DNA from: Neelides folsomi
Taxonomy: Eukaryota; Arthropoda; Collembola; Neelipleona; Neelidae
Length of the DNA: 64,000 nt
Assembly (NCBI GenBank): GCA_034687125.1
Contig: JAQGBZ010000087.1
Location: 1-64,000, forward strand
Direction: 5' to 3'
In this document: positions 40,601 to 49,116 of the stretch, in pieces
Numbering within the stretch: the first letter of the stretch is position 1
How the letters are laid out: every line of letters starts with the position of its first letter
Notes under the pieces: model-generated
Databases searched by the model: none
Seen by the model: only the letters and a program-made list of their open reading frames with translations
Told to the model about the DNA's origin: nothing
Position numbers and translations under genes: made by a program

Positions 40601-43600
40601 ACCTCAGGGCAACTTTGAGTCCTAAACCGATTGGATCTCCGGCGGCCCATTCGCTCTCCTCGCTCGACAGCTCCCAACATCAATATACTTTCATGCCGAA
40701 CCAGTATTCACTTAATCGGACGAACAATGTAAGAAAAATAATTGCAGTAATTATTATAAATATTATATTACAATTACAAATTACTAATATTTTATTTAAT
40801 AAGTTATTATTATTAAATGCAATTACTATTTTATTTAGATCAATTGTAACAATTGATCGAATTAATAATGTTCAATGAATGGAATTTTATGGAATGAATG
40901 AATTGAATGAATATTTATAAGATTTATAGATAAAATATCTATTCAAGTTTATTGAACCTGATAATTTGTGATTGTTTTTTGTGAAGATTAATAATTAATT
41001 AATATTACCTAAATAAATAATTTATTTTATTAATTATTGTATATTTTATTGGGAATTTTACAGACTCAGCAGAGTTTCAACTCACAAAGAGATTTGGCTT
41101 ATATGAAAGGGATGAACAATTCTTCAGGTGCTATTAGACGGACCAACGGCATGGGAAATGGACGAAGGGAAAATTTAACTATCGACACGCGATCGGATCC
41201 AATGATGTAAGCAAATGACTTTGATGAATTGTTTAGAAATTTTATTATTAAATATGGATTTTCCACACTGGTTGCACTTTACATAATAATACACGCATGA
41301 GCATCTAACAAGATAATGAACAATATTGGCTCGATAGATTAAATTGAACAGTTAATATTGGATTGAAATGAGTTTAAATATCACATTACAATTTAAATAC
41401 AGATACATACATTGCATAACTTTTATATTTATTAAAATTGCAATTTTAACGGTCTTCACTTTTTCGTCTTAATTTATTACTTTTGGTCTTTTCTACCTTC
41501 TCGGATTTTTCGATTTTTTCAGTCTTTTCTGTCTTTTCAGGTTTTTCGGACAATTCAAGTTTATCAAACCTTTCGAATTTTTCGAGTCTTTCTCCTTCTT
41601 TCTTGTCCTTAATATGTTGGGTTATGTCTGCATCAGTAAAGGGCGGTTCTTCTTCGTAGGCAATCAACTCTGGAACTTTATGTTTTGGGAGTTGGAGCGG
41701 AGGCAAATGAATCTTTTTCTCTGGAGCTGCAGTATTTGGACTTTTATTCGAACTTTTAATCGGACTTTGATTAGGAATATTTTTCGGTGAAGGCAAAGGA
41801 GATTGTGGAGGAAACAAAGATTTCTTCGTTTTGCTTGAACGACGCATTTTGGCTTGATCACTTTGAAGATTCTTGGAAGTACGACGATTTCTAGGCGGTG
41901 TATTTGCAACTGAAATTGGACCTGGAGTTAAAACTGGAGTTTGTTCTTCAATTGGTGTTAATGGAAGTGGGGATTTTGCCTTAGTCGCTCCACGAGAATT
42001 TTTCCGTCCTTTCATTTTAGGGTTCTTTGGTTCATCAATCATTGAAGGATTATTATAAGGATCTAAAAGAATTGTCAAAGAGCTTGAAGCAGCCATTAGA
42101 GATGAATCTTCTTTCTCTACTGTTGGCTCAGGATTACACATTGTTGGATTATTTTGAAATTCTCCCAATGGATCTCCTTCATTTTTCGTGTGTCTGGCCC
42201 TCATGAGGAAAATGTGATCGAAAAAACACGTAAATCCCAAAAGGGTTGCTTTCACATTTAAATCTGTCTCTTTGGGAAATGTAATCTGCACATTGTCGGG
42301 GTTGGAACCCATAGTGGCCAATTTTCCAATTTCTTTTTCGCTCGTTGTAGTGAGGGTCATTTTAGCTTCGTGGAGAACTGAACCCATGTTGAAAAATGGT
42401 TGGAATGGGTCAGTTTTGGTCTCGGTGTTTGGAATATCTTTGGATGCAACGATCAACATCTCGACTCTTCCTCTTGGCCCGAACACTTTAAAATGGCCTT
42501 CTTCTAGAGCAGGATCCACCTTTTTTTAAAGAAAAAAGTTTAAGAGAAAAATGAGAATTGGCAATTAAATTGAGATATGATAATTGAAAATTGAGAATAG
42601 TTTAATTGAAAAATTTATTCTACCGTTCCGATTACGTATTCTTCTGAGTCTTTTATAACTAAAGTTGAGAGATGCATTGGGCGTAGGATTTGAGTATAAG
42701 CAGCTTCTCCCGTAATGATAGCTTTCCGTTCTGAATCGTAAATTGTAACTGAATAGTTTTTCCCTATAAAGTTTAAAAACTTTTATTTGATTGAATTGAT
42801 GTCGTCGCTTAATGTTAAAATAATTAACTATTTTATTTAATTTTGAAGGAATAGAATTAGGTTAAATTTGAATGAATAGAGTTAATTTAAATTGATTTTG
42901 AAACCATTAAAATTTTTTTTTGCCCACAAAGAGAATATTTCCGTCTTCATCATTGATTTCAAAATATCCCAAGAGGTATTTATGGCTCACTCCGAAATCA
43001 TTAAATTTGTAAACTCTTTCCCCCGCTGGGGAAATCACAATGGAGGATTTGTTCTTCAAGGTCGACAGTCCGTGTGACTTCCCTTGGGTTCTCCGTTCAT
43101 ATTCGTCAACGTCATTTGAATGAGTGCAACCCTGAAATCTAACTTTGCTTTAAAAATCCCTCCAAATTGTTTGTTGTTTGCCCGTGAGACGCGAGATCTA
43201 TCGAGACGACGCGTCTCAATTTTTTTTAAAGCACTGTGTCCATCTTCGGTTTTACATTCTTGAATGTAAGAGAATTTATGAAATGATCATATCGTATGAA
43301 TAGTGTTAAAACTTATCATTTAAATTAATTGCCGTTAAATTAAAACAATTAAAAGTTATTTAATTAACACAATGATTATTAAAAATAACTTTATTAAAAT
43401 GAATTATTTTGATTTTCAATTATGTTGTCATAACATGGGACTTTTAATGATGCAAAAAGTGTAAAATTGACCTAAAAGAGATTAATAAAATTAACGACCT
43501 TTGTATTTATTCACTTTTTAGGTATCGTTCACTTTACAACTACCGACCAGCCCATGAAGATGAATTGGAACTCCATGAAGGAGATTTAATTCATGTTTTG

Positions 43601-43690
43601 GAGAAATGTGACGATGGATGGTTTGTCGGAACGTCGCAACGAACGGGACACTTTGGAACTTTTCCTGGCAACTATGTCGAAAGAGCTTGA
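5558..43690 (+). CDS. CAP: CAP/SORBS scaffold: PDZ, SoHo, three SH3 domains
   Basis: A very large gene for a cytoskeletal adaptor of the sorbin/CAP/ponsin/vinexin family, which links actin and focal-adhesion proteins such as vinculin through its SH3 domains. Coding exons: 5558-5677, 7446-7623, 14017-14223, 14521-14688, 24718-24935, 25623-25770, 25922-26023, 26206-26300, 26425-26503, 26657-26686, 27912-28179, 28430-28623, 29567-33031, 34738-34881, 35387-35591, 35744-35884, 36114-36228, 40369-40728, 41064-41206, 43522-43690. They total 6549 bases, giving 2182 residues with every phase matched. Domains: PDZ about 8-98, SoHo about 413-603, SH3 at about 1906-1959, 1978-2032 and 2127-2182. Skipping the giant exon gives about 1027 residues. 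That the PDZ exons belong to the same transcription unit is inferred from strand and phase; cDNA would settle it. The gene hosts two antisense genes. Confidence 0.85.
7624..10458 (+). other. CAP intron and candidate internal promoter region
   Basis: Non-coding sequence between the PDZ exon and the alternative first exon. Its right end should contain the promoter for the transcript that starts at 10459. The open frames here are short, show no domain, and have no compatible splice sites that I can see. Confidence 0.45.
10459..10546 (+). CDS. CAP alternative first exon, basic N-terminus
   Basis: ATG at 10459 opens a short very basic segment ([20 protein letters not shown], then KAEGAPADP) that ends at a good donor, CCTG|GTAATC. 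The leftover base is G, exactly the phase left by the PDZ exon at 7623, so it can replace the PDZ exons in front of the exon at 14017. The lysine/arginine run resembles a nuclear-localisation or acidic-lipid-binding stretch; that is inference. It is a plausible start of shorter CAP isoforms without PDZ. Confidence 0.6.
10547..14016 (+). other. CAP intron
   Basis: AT-rich intron sequence. Short open frames on both strands lack domain signatures and matching splice sites. I see no gene, RNA or mobile element. Confidence 0.5.
14017..14688 (+). CDS. CAP charged linker exons
   Basis: Two exons, 14017-14223 and 14521-14688, both entered and left in phase 1 and both multiples of three (207 and 168 bp), so each can be skipped without shifting the frame. 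The first encodes a lysine/glutamate-rich stretch ([20 protein letters not shown] and onwards) likely to be a charged helix or coiled coil. The second encodes [20 protein letters not shown], then a short acidic helix [14 protein letters not shown]. No catalytic domain is seen. They are assigned to CAP by strand, phase and position. Confidence 0.65.
17676..17738 (+). CDS. Candidate CAP cassette exon (63 bp)
   Basis: Flanked by AAATAG on the left and AG|GTAAAATT on the right, this 63-bp segment enters and leaves in phase 1, so it would insert 21 residues (about [20 protein letters not shown]) into CAP without disturbing the frame. It is richer in C than its surroundings. The evidence is only splice-site and phase agreement. 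Confidence 0.25.
22638..22668. repeat. Perfect 13-bp stem hairpin in CAP intron
   Basis: AGTAAGTGTGTAG and its exact complement are separated by five bases, within a longer stretch of TACATA-type repeats (22585-22690) that is itself weakly inverted-repetitive. It could be the core of a foldback element. Confidence 0.55.
24718..26300 (+). CDS. CAP linker exons before the SoHo domain
   Basis: Exons 24718-24935, 25623-25770, 25922-26023 and 26206-26300 join in frame. They encode a Pro/Ser/Thr-rich linker with recognisable short motifs: [20 protein letters not shown], then [16 protein letters not shown] running into [20 protein letters not shown], then [11 protein letters not shown] and [15 protein letters not shown]. 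Motifs like PVWTPP and [18 protein letters not shown] look like conserved linear protein-binding sites, not a folded domain. They sit directly before the SoHo exon, which supports assignment to CAP. Confidence 0.75.
26425..28623 (+). CDS. CAP SoHo (sorbin homology) domain exons
   Basis: Exons 26425-26503, 26657-26686, 27912-28179 and 28430-28623. The SoHo hallmark is [13 protein letters not shown], followed by [10 protein letters not shown] in a 30-bp micro-exon, then [15 protein letters not shown] and finally [20 protein letters not shown]. In the family the sorbin homology region binds flotillin in lipid rafts and anchors the adaptor at the membrane. Relative to compact SoHo domains there is an insertion of about 75 residues rich in Gly, Tyr and Asp. 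The open frame at 27039-27486 lies within the intron before the third exon and is not coding as far as I can tell. Confidence 0.88.
29567..33031 (+). CDS. CAP giant cassette exon (about 1155 codons)
   Basis: An open frame of 1164 codons runs from ATG 29581 to a stop at 33075. A donor at 33031 (AAAG|GTGAAG) leaves phase 1 and joins the exon at 34738 in frame. On the left, an acceptor at 29566 (CCAAG) gives an in-frame entry in phase 1. Alternatively the ATG at 29581 may be a separate start. The exon encodes a mostly disordered, Ser/Lys/Arg-rich protein: a Lys/Glu-rich stretch early, many RS and SP sites, and more ordered parts around [40 protein letters not shown] and [20 protein letters not shown]. 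The end is Pro/Tyr-rich ([20 protein letters not shown]). Reading through the donor adds only 15 codons, so a shorter protein ending here is possible. Confidence 0.75.
33032..34737 (+). other. CAP intron after the giant exon
   Basis: AT-rich, 1.7 kb, with no exon recognised. If the giant exon is read through to its stop at 33075, a 3' UTR could lie here. I see no strongly placed poly(A) signal close to the stop. Confidence 0.45.
34738..35884 (+). CDS. CAP pre-SH3 linker exons
   Basis: Exons 34738-34881, 35387-35591 and 35744-35884. They encode [13 protein letters not shown], then [19 protein letters not shown] and a basic helix ([20 protein letters not shown]) ending [20 protein letters not shown]. 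The last exon runs into the first SH3 domain ([16 protein letters not shown]). As far as I know the [11 protein letters not shown] and RRHTDNF stretches are typical of arthropod CAP/SORBS proteins just upstream of the SH3 cluster. Phases are 1-1, 1-2 and 2-2, agreeing with both neighbours. Confidence 0.85.
35820..43690 (+). CDS. CAP three SH3 domains and C-terminus
   Basis: SH3-1 is split over 35744-35884 and 36114-36228 ([35 protein letters not shown]). SH3-2 is in 40369-40728 ([39 protein letters not shown]). SH3-3 is in 43522-43690 ([37 protein letters not shown] and stop). Each keeps the ALYDY-like strand, the acidic RT loop, the Trp of the binding groove and the PxxY motif. Exon 41064-41206 encodes the linker before SH3-3. 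A tight pair of SH3 domains plus a third at the very C-terminus is the standard CAP/ponsin/vinexin arrangement. The introns 36229-40368 and 41207-43521 contain the antisense lipase and scramblase genes. Confidence 0.93.
36581..36601. repeat. Short perfect palindrome in CAP intron
   Basis: CCATACGTA, AAG, TACGTATGG: a perfect 9-bp stem with a three-base loop, located between the SH3-1 exon and the 3' end of the nested lipase gene. Confidence 0.5.
36800..39318 (-). CDS. Pancreatic-type (neutral) lipase, nested in CAP intron
   Basis: Exons, in reading order: 39318-39276, 39158-39032, 38827-38427, 38262-38047, 37838-37658 and 37067-36800. They total 1236 bases for 411 residues, all phases agreeing. 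A signal peptide ([14 protein letters not shown]) indicates secretion. The catalytic triad of the pancreatic lipase family is complete: Ser169 in [14 protein letters not shown], Asp193 in GLDPAGP, and His268 in [14 protein letters not shown] and [16 protein letters not shown] are family motifs, and [18 protein letters not shown] belongs to the end of the domain. It should hydrolyse triglyceride or phospholipid; the sequence does not say which. A tail of about 70 polar residues follows the usual end. The gene lies antisense inside the 4.1-kb CAP intron between the first two SH3 domains. Confidence 0.93.
41446..43131 (-). CDS. Phospholipid scramblase-like protein, nested in CAP intron
   Basis: Exons, in reading order: 43131-42924, 42763-42624 and 42519-41446, giving at least 473 residues; the first coding exon is not resolved. 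The core matches the phospholipid scramblase (PLSCR) family: [18 protein letters not shown], then [36 protein letters not shown], and [19 protein letters not shown] followed by the terminal hydrophobic helix ([14 protein letters not shown]). In this family the last helix inserts into the membrane and lipids are moved between leaflets, or the protein acts as a scaffold. The cysteine-rich stretch usual after the first beta strands is absent. About 200 residues rich in Pro, Ser and Lys follow the core, ending in EK-rich repeats. One intron needs a GC donor. It is a divergent member, so enzymatic activity is uncertain. Confidence 0.72.
43186..43243 (-). promoter_or_regulatory. CpG-bearing inverted repeat near scramblase 5' end
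   Basis: GAGACGCG at 43186-43193 and its reverse complement CGCGTCTC at 43210-43217 form a short stem within an otherwise AT-rich intron. It lies just upstream of the first recognised scramblase exon. A possible start ATG on the minus strand is at 43243-43241. This could be the promoter or 5' leader of the nested gene; that is inference. Confidence 0.25.
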
Positions 43691-45499
43691 AATTCATTTA
43701 AAGACGGCGATAGAATAATTTATTTTATAAATTAAAATATTACCTCATTCTCATAGACTCACTAACAATAAGTGCAGTTCGTTCTATCTAAATTTAATTT
43801 AATTGTAATATTAATAATAATATTATAAATCTAAATTAAATTAAACAGCCATTGAAAGTATTTCTCATATGGGTAAATAAATCTGTAGTATTATGAATTA
43901 TCATTGAAGATTGAATTGTTATTAATTGAATTAAGTTAATTCAATTAACTATAAAATTGTTAGTTGTTAATAAAATCGATTGCGACTTAATTGTTAAATG
44001 TTGATGTAAACTGTAAACACTTTATATGTTAACCGTAATAGAGTTATTATATAATCCATGTTATATTTAATATAAAATTGTTATTTACTGTACACATTCT
44101 CGGAGTTATTCAAGTCTCATATATTTATTTATATTTACCTTCAGACCTTTTATTTTACAATCACGATTAAATGTACAATAAATTGAAAGTATGTCAAAGT
44201 CGAACATACGAATCCTACAACTGGCCAATACCAAAGAATTAAAAATTACAGAGCGAGAGAGTCGCGGATTTAATTTTTGTATCAACCAGAACCTTCAAAC
44301 TCATTACTTAATTAGAAAGTGGTAAATAGAAGAAGTAAGACGAAGGTGAGAAAGATGTTAACTATTAATTGTATAAGAACAACAGCGTATAAAAATTAGT
44401 TTGTATATTAATCTGTAAATGTCTGTACACGTACGACGTTTGTTCAACTCTTATATATTTAACATAAGAGAAACATCTTGCAACAAACGATAAATATATG
44501 TAATTAATGTCATATTGTAGAATCTTCAAGCTTAATGTTCAATGTGTAATATTATAAATAATATTGCCTATGAATGTACTTTATATTTAATACCTAAGTA
44601 TGTATGTAATAGTAATACATAAGTATGATAATATATTTATGTATAAACTCTTGCTTAATGTGTTTAACCTTACCGAGGATTTAAAATTCCTATGAATGCA
44701 AATATACTTAACCTACTTGTTGAATAAAAAGCTTTGAAGTGTGCCTTAAGGGTGAGGTCTAAACCGATTGAACAATTTAATCCTCTTGGTGTAACATGCT
44801 TATTAAGCAGACTTATGTATTACTTAACCGCTTACTACTTATGAAATAAATACCTTTAAATTTACACACCTACCTGCTATGATAAATTAAGATCTTCCGA
44901 GTGTTAACTATAACTTGAGTAATTCTGTGTAATTTTACGAATTAAAAACATTTACTTTAAGTTACGTATAATGGTGTAATTATGTAAATATTAAATCCGA
45001 TTTTGACTTTTAGACTTAAATAATGTAATTTAATAGATAAATGCAAAGTGTAAGCGAATTTATTTCTTTTATATCAAATAGGGAAAATCTTCTAGTCGTT
45101 TACTTCTATCATTTCTTACATTCGTGTAATTTACTCATTGTTGACATAATAAAAATATATTTATATTGTAAATGTTATGAGGAGAGGATTTGCAGCATTG
45201 AAAACTTTTTTGTCTGATTGTAGCAACTATGTAGTATCTGTATATTTCATATAGTTATGTATGTATTGAGTATGTAACTAATAAAATTTTATTACTGTTT
45301 AAATAAAATTGTATATTATTGTACTTGTTTAGTGCGATAGACATTTTACCATTGTATTCTTATTTAATAAGATTCACTTGTGTACTTTAACTCCATGTTA
45401 AAATTCTATTGTTGTAATTTTCGATGATAATAAAAAAACGATCGAGATAAGTTTTTTTACTTTTAATGTCAATTGGTCATAATTGAGGGTTTGTGGAAA
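43691..45499 (+). other. CAP 3' UTR, convergent with astacin-like gene
   Basis: AT-rich, no coding frame. AATAAA-type signals at 45280-45286 and 45302-45307, each followed by T-rich sequence, suit a 3' UTR of about 1.6 kb for CAP. The astacin-like gene ends on the other strand at 45500, so the two transcripts converge and may overlap at their 3' ends. Confidence 0.55.
45280..45307 (+). promoter_or_regulatory. Candidate poly(A) signals of CAP
   Basis: Two AATAAA hexamers about 20 bases apart with T-rich sequence around them, about 1.6 kb after the CAP stop and 190 bases before the end of the convergent gene. Confidence 0.4.
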
Positions 45500-47023
45500 T
45501 CATCCACTACCTGGAAATGGAAAGAATGGGATTTCATATTGGGGAGGTTTTGGCTTCGCTGTTGTCGTTGTTGGTTTGGTTGAAGCTTGGGGTTTGGCAG
45601 GAGGAGGAATATCCGAATTATTTATAGGGAGAATTAAAATTGAATCTATTGTTTCCGACCCATCACTTTCACCCGGTTCGACCCCAATAATCCAAAAGTC
45701 CTCAACATCAGTTCCATCAAATTCACCTAAAATTATGTAATTGAATCAATTCCTTTCTAAATTGATCGATGAATGTTTAAAATCATCATTTTAAATTACC
45801 AATTCCGCATTCATTTTGATAAGCTGTTTGAATCATTTGGATATCTCCCTTTGAAATGAATCTCCTTTGGCCCATGTTTTGAGCATTTCCCATGAACACA
45901 TTCCCATCATCTTGTCTCACCTAAGTTCATAAAAAAATTAATGTTCCATAAGTACAGTAGATTTGGTGACCGTTTAACTAGTTTAAAACATTAAAAAATG
46001 TTTTATTAATATTTAATAATTAAATAACATTTGGAATTAAAACATCATAGTTTGGATCCACAGCTCCGGCTTTTGGATGATTGTGCATTATTGAGTCGAA
46101 ATTGTAATAAACTCCATTGTAGGCCCAACTGTCTGGGAAGAGTTGACTGTCTTTGATAAAATTACTTTGGAAGGATGGATCTTAAATCATAAAATCAAGA
46201 TCAGTTTTTTAACCAAAATTAATTATAGTGAATATAAATTGGATTCTCTTATAAAACAAGATTTAGCATTATTTAATTGTTAGTTTAATTGTGTATGTGT
46301 TGGGGTTAAACCATTTTCATTAAGATTTGTAAAATCGACTTCAATGAAGTCATCCCGATCATCTCGTGTTTGTTCATGGCGGAATCCAATTGCGTGGATC
46401 AGGTTTTTAGTGATGATTCCTGAGTCGAAATTCCCGTTCAAGCAGTTGAAAGTGTCCAATGATAAATTCTACATAAAAATTATTAACGCTTAACTTTTAA
46501 CTCTAACTCTAACATTAATCATAAGTTAAAATCTTTAATTAATCTTTAATTAAACCTGATAATCATATTTGTATTCTTTCCGATTCCCTTGATATCCAAC
46601 ATAAGTTCGACATCCCAAAGACTCTGTATTGACAATGTTGAGAAAATATCTTGCTCTGAGTTCAGGAGGGAAACTGTTTTCAACGAATTTAATACAAGTC
46701 ACTGACTCGATTGAGTCCATTGCGTTGAAAATGGCACGCATATCTGATTTGTCTAAAAAGCAAATTTCAATAAAAATGTGAAAATGATCAGAAATGGATT
46801 AATTGATTAAGGATTATATATCTATCTTAAAAACAAAGTAAAACTCACGAAAGGTGTCTTGTTCAATGTAATATAAAACTTGTCCTTTTGGCCATAAATA
46901 TTTGGAATCTCCGCGTCCTGAACGAATAAAACGTTCCTTGGAACTTTTGATTAAGTGAGAGGAAAATGCGGAAATGCATAAGAAGATAATGAAGGAAGTT
47001 CCTAACTTTGATTGGATCTTCAT
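45500..47023 (-). CDS. Astacin-like protein with destroyed zinc motif
   Basis: Exons, in reading order: 47023-46849, 46752-46556, 46468-46312, 46180-46029, 45920-45800 and 45726-45500. They total 1029 bases for 342 residues. A signal peptide (MKIQSKLGTSFIIFLCISAF) is followed by the astacin start YLWPKGQVLYYIEQ, and then AMDSIESVTCIKFVE and LGCRTYVGYQGN. The active-site region reads SGIITKNLIHAIGFRHEQTR. The astacin motif is HExxHxxGFxHExxR, but the first zinc His and the catalytic Glu are replaced by Lys145 and Asn146; His149 and His155 remain. The Met-turn reads SIMHN, so the Tyr zinc ligand is Asn210. The structural cysteines are kept and the frame is intact. It should therefore be a secreted pseudo-protease, not a decayed gene. 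A Pro/Thr/Lys-rich tail (KPTTTTAKPKPPQYEIPFFP) follows. A cleavage role is unlikely; binding or decoy roles are inference. Confidence 0.9.
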
Positions 47024-47498
47024 GATGAGGAATTGAATTGTGATTTAAATCAAAAGTTGTTTGCCCCATTTTGCTTATGTCATTTGAATTGAATGGTTTG
47101 GAGATTGTGAAGATTGTGAGAGTGTGAAAAGGGCGAAACTCTCAAATTGACACGTTTGAGCTTCTTTTGGCAAGTGGCAAAGAATGAAATTTCCCTTATA
47201 AATATAATCAATGTAAAAAATTGTAAAAATGTAAAAACTATTAAAATGAAAGCTTCGAATGGTATTTTTTGGAATATGAATAAAATAGATGAAATTAATA
47301 AATAAAAAAGTTAGTTCCCACTCTGTACTGTCCAATTTCGTGCTCGTGAAGGAGTAATAATAAATAATGTTTTTAATTAAGCATTTAAATAGATTTTATT
47401 TTGAGAATTTAGACAACTTTAAATAACATTAATAATATCTGTATAATTAACAATTGTGAGATGATTATTTATGAGGAATCGTGTAGTGGAAATCGACT
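47024..47498. other. Intergenic, astacin-like promoter side
   Basis: AT-rich sequence between the astacin-like start and the end of the glycine-rich gene, both on the minus strand. It must contain the promoter of the former and the 3' UTR of the latter. No other feature was seen. Confidence 0.45.
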
Positions 47499-49027
47499 TC
47501 AGTAACTTCCGTAACCGGACCCACTGACTTAAAAAAAGAAATGTTTAAATCAATTATCATAATCAAAATGAGTTACTTAATATTTATGATTAATAAGCTA
47601 TAATTTTTTTAAAAAAAACATTAAAGTTATATTCACTACCTCCGTAAGAAGTTGAAGGGGCGCCGTAACTCACGTAGCCTCCCGAAGGGCCATAACTTTG
47701 ATCTGGCACTCCGTAACCACTTCCGCCTGCATTACCTCCTCCATGCCCACCGTGACCTCCTCCATGCCCACCGTGACCTCCTCCATGCCCACCGTGACCT
47801 CCTCCATGCCCACCGTGACCTCCTCCATACCCACCGTGACCTCCTCCATGACCTCCGTGACCTCCTCCGAAACCTCCTCTATGACCACCGCCGTGACCTT
47901 TTCCATGTCCTCCTCCGTGACCTCCTCCCCCATATCCTCCTCCACCTTTAAAAAACAACCACGTTTTGATAAATTGACATTCAATATTTAAGTTTTAATC
48001 AACAGAAAATGAATTATTTTTAAAATTACCCTTTCCACCTCCACCCCCGTATCCTCCTGTTCCTCCAAAACCGCCTCCACCGAAACCTCCTATTCCTCCA
48101 CCGTATCCTCCGTCTCCTTTTCCACGTCCACCATAACCACCTCCGCCACCGCCGTATCCTCCAGTTCCTCCAAATCCGCCTCCACCATATCCACCACCTC
48201 CTTTGCCGCCACCTCCATTACCAACTTGGACTCCACGATATCCGCCATCTCCTTTGCCGCCTCCTATGTAGCCACCACCTCCGCCGTATCCTCCACCGAA
48301 TCCACCGCCACCTTTTCCGCCACCGCCATAGCCGCCTCCACCTCCTCCATATCCGCCAGAAAAGCCAGTTCCTCCAAAGCCTCCTCCTCCGTATCCGCCA
48401 GAAAATCCAGTTCCTCCAAATCCTCCTCCTTTTCCTCCTCCTCCATAGCCGCCGCCATTTCCTCCATATCCTCCACCTCCAAATCCTCCGCCTCCGTAGC
48501 TGCCGCCGCCTCCTCCAAAACCGCCTCCACCAAATCCACCGCCGCCTTTTCCACCTCCTCCGTATCCGCCAGGTGCTCCATATCCTCCTCCAAATCCGGT
48601 AGGTGCTCCGTATCCTCCGCTGAATCCAGTTCCACCAAATCCTCCTTTTCCTCCTCCTCCAAATCCTCCTCCGCCGAAGCCGCCGCCTCCATATCCTCCA
48701 ATTCCTCCATAGCCACCTCCGCCGTAACCGCCACCACCACCATATCCACCGCTAACTGGAGTAATTATAAGTATTCCGCCTTTTGATCCTCCTCCTCCAC
48801 CTCTTCCGCGTCCTCTTCTTCCCCCCGTCAATCCTTTCAAAATCGGCGTAGATTCACTTTCATGCCAAAGGAAGAGAAAACAAAGAGCACTGGAGAATGC
48901 CTAAACAGTTAAAAAACAATTTTAATTCAATAAAAATGATCTGTATTTAAAAAATTCAAAATATTGATAATTTAAATATTAAAAAATATTTTAAATGTCT
49001 ATTTCTAATTCATACCGAAATCCTCAT
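47499..49027 (-). CDS. Glycine-rich secreted protein (cuticle or silk type)
   Basis: Exons, in reading order: 49027-49016 (MRIS only), 48900-48030, 47945-47640 and 47527-47499. They total 1218 bases for 405 residues. A signal peptide is completed by the second exon (AFSSALCFLFLWHESE). Most of the protein is low complexity: GGYGGGG and GGFGGTGFSGGYG units to about residue 290, then GGHGGGHGG units encoded by a 21-bp tandem array, then a Tyr/Ser-rich end (VPDQSYGPSGGYVSYGAPST, closing GSGYGSY). Such proteins are structural: cuticle, eggshell, silk or mucus. A tiny first exon carrying only the start of the signal peptide is common in arthropod cuticle genes. Long open frames on the opposite strand are mirror images of the repeats. 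The tissue cannot be told from sequence. Confidence 0.85.
47740..47865. repeat. 21-bp tandem array, six units
   Basis: The unit TCCATGCCCACCGTGACCTC plus C is repeated six times. The first four units are identical, the fifth has one change and the sixth is more diverged. On the minus strand each unit encodes GGHGGGH. The uniformity points to recent unequal exchange or slippage. Confidence 0.85.
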
Positions 49028-49101
49028 TCTTGTTCGACTCTTGAATGAAGATCAGAATGGAAGTTTTCGTTGTGACTGAAGAAGATCCAAAGAATAAACC
49101 T

Positions 49102-49116
49102 TATTTTATATAAAAA
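49102..49116 (-). promoter_or_regulatory. TATA box of glycine-rich gene
   Basis: On the minus strand the sequence reads TTTTTATATAAAATAA about 80 bases before the ATG at 49027, a good TATA box in position and form for a highly expressed structural gene. Confidence 0.5.

Noticed and set aside
41446-42519. Scramblase last exon as a gene starting at its own first codon
   Set aside because: The first codon is GTG directly after a splice acceptor, and two upstream exons join in frame and complete the domain.
47650-48790. Long plus-strand frames rich in Ser, Thr and Val opposite the glycine-rich gene
   Set aside because: They are mirror images of the glycine repeats, lack start context and splice logic, and show no domain.
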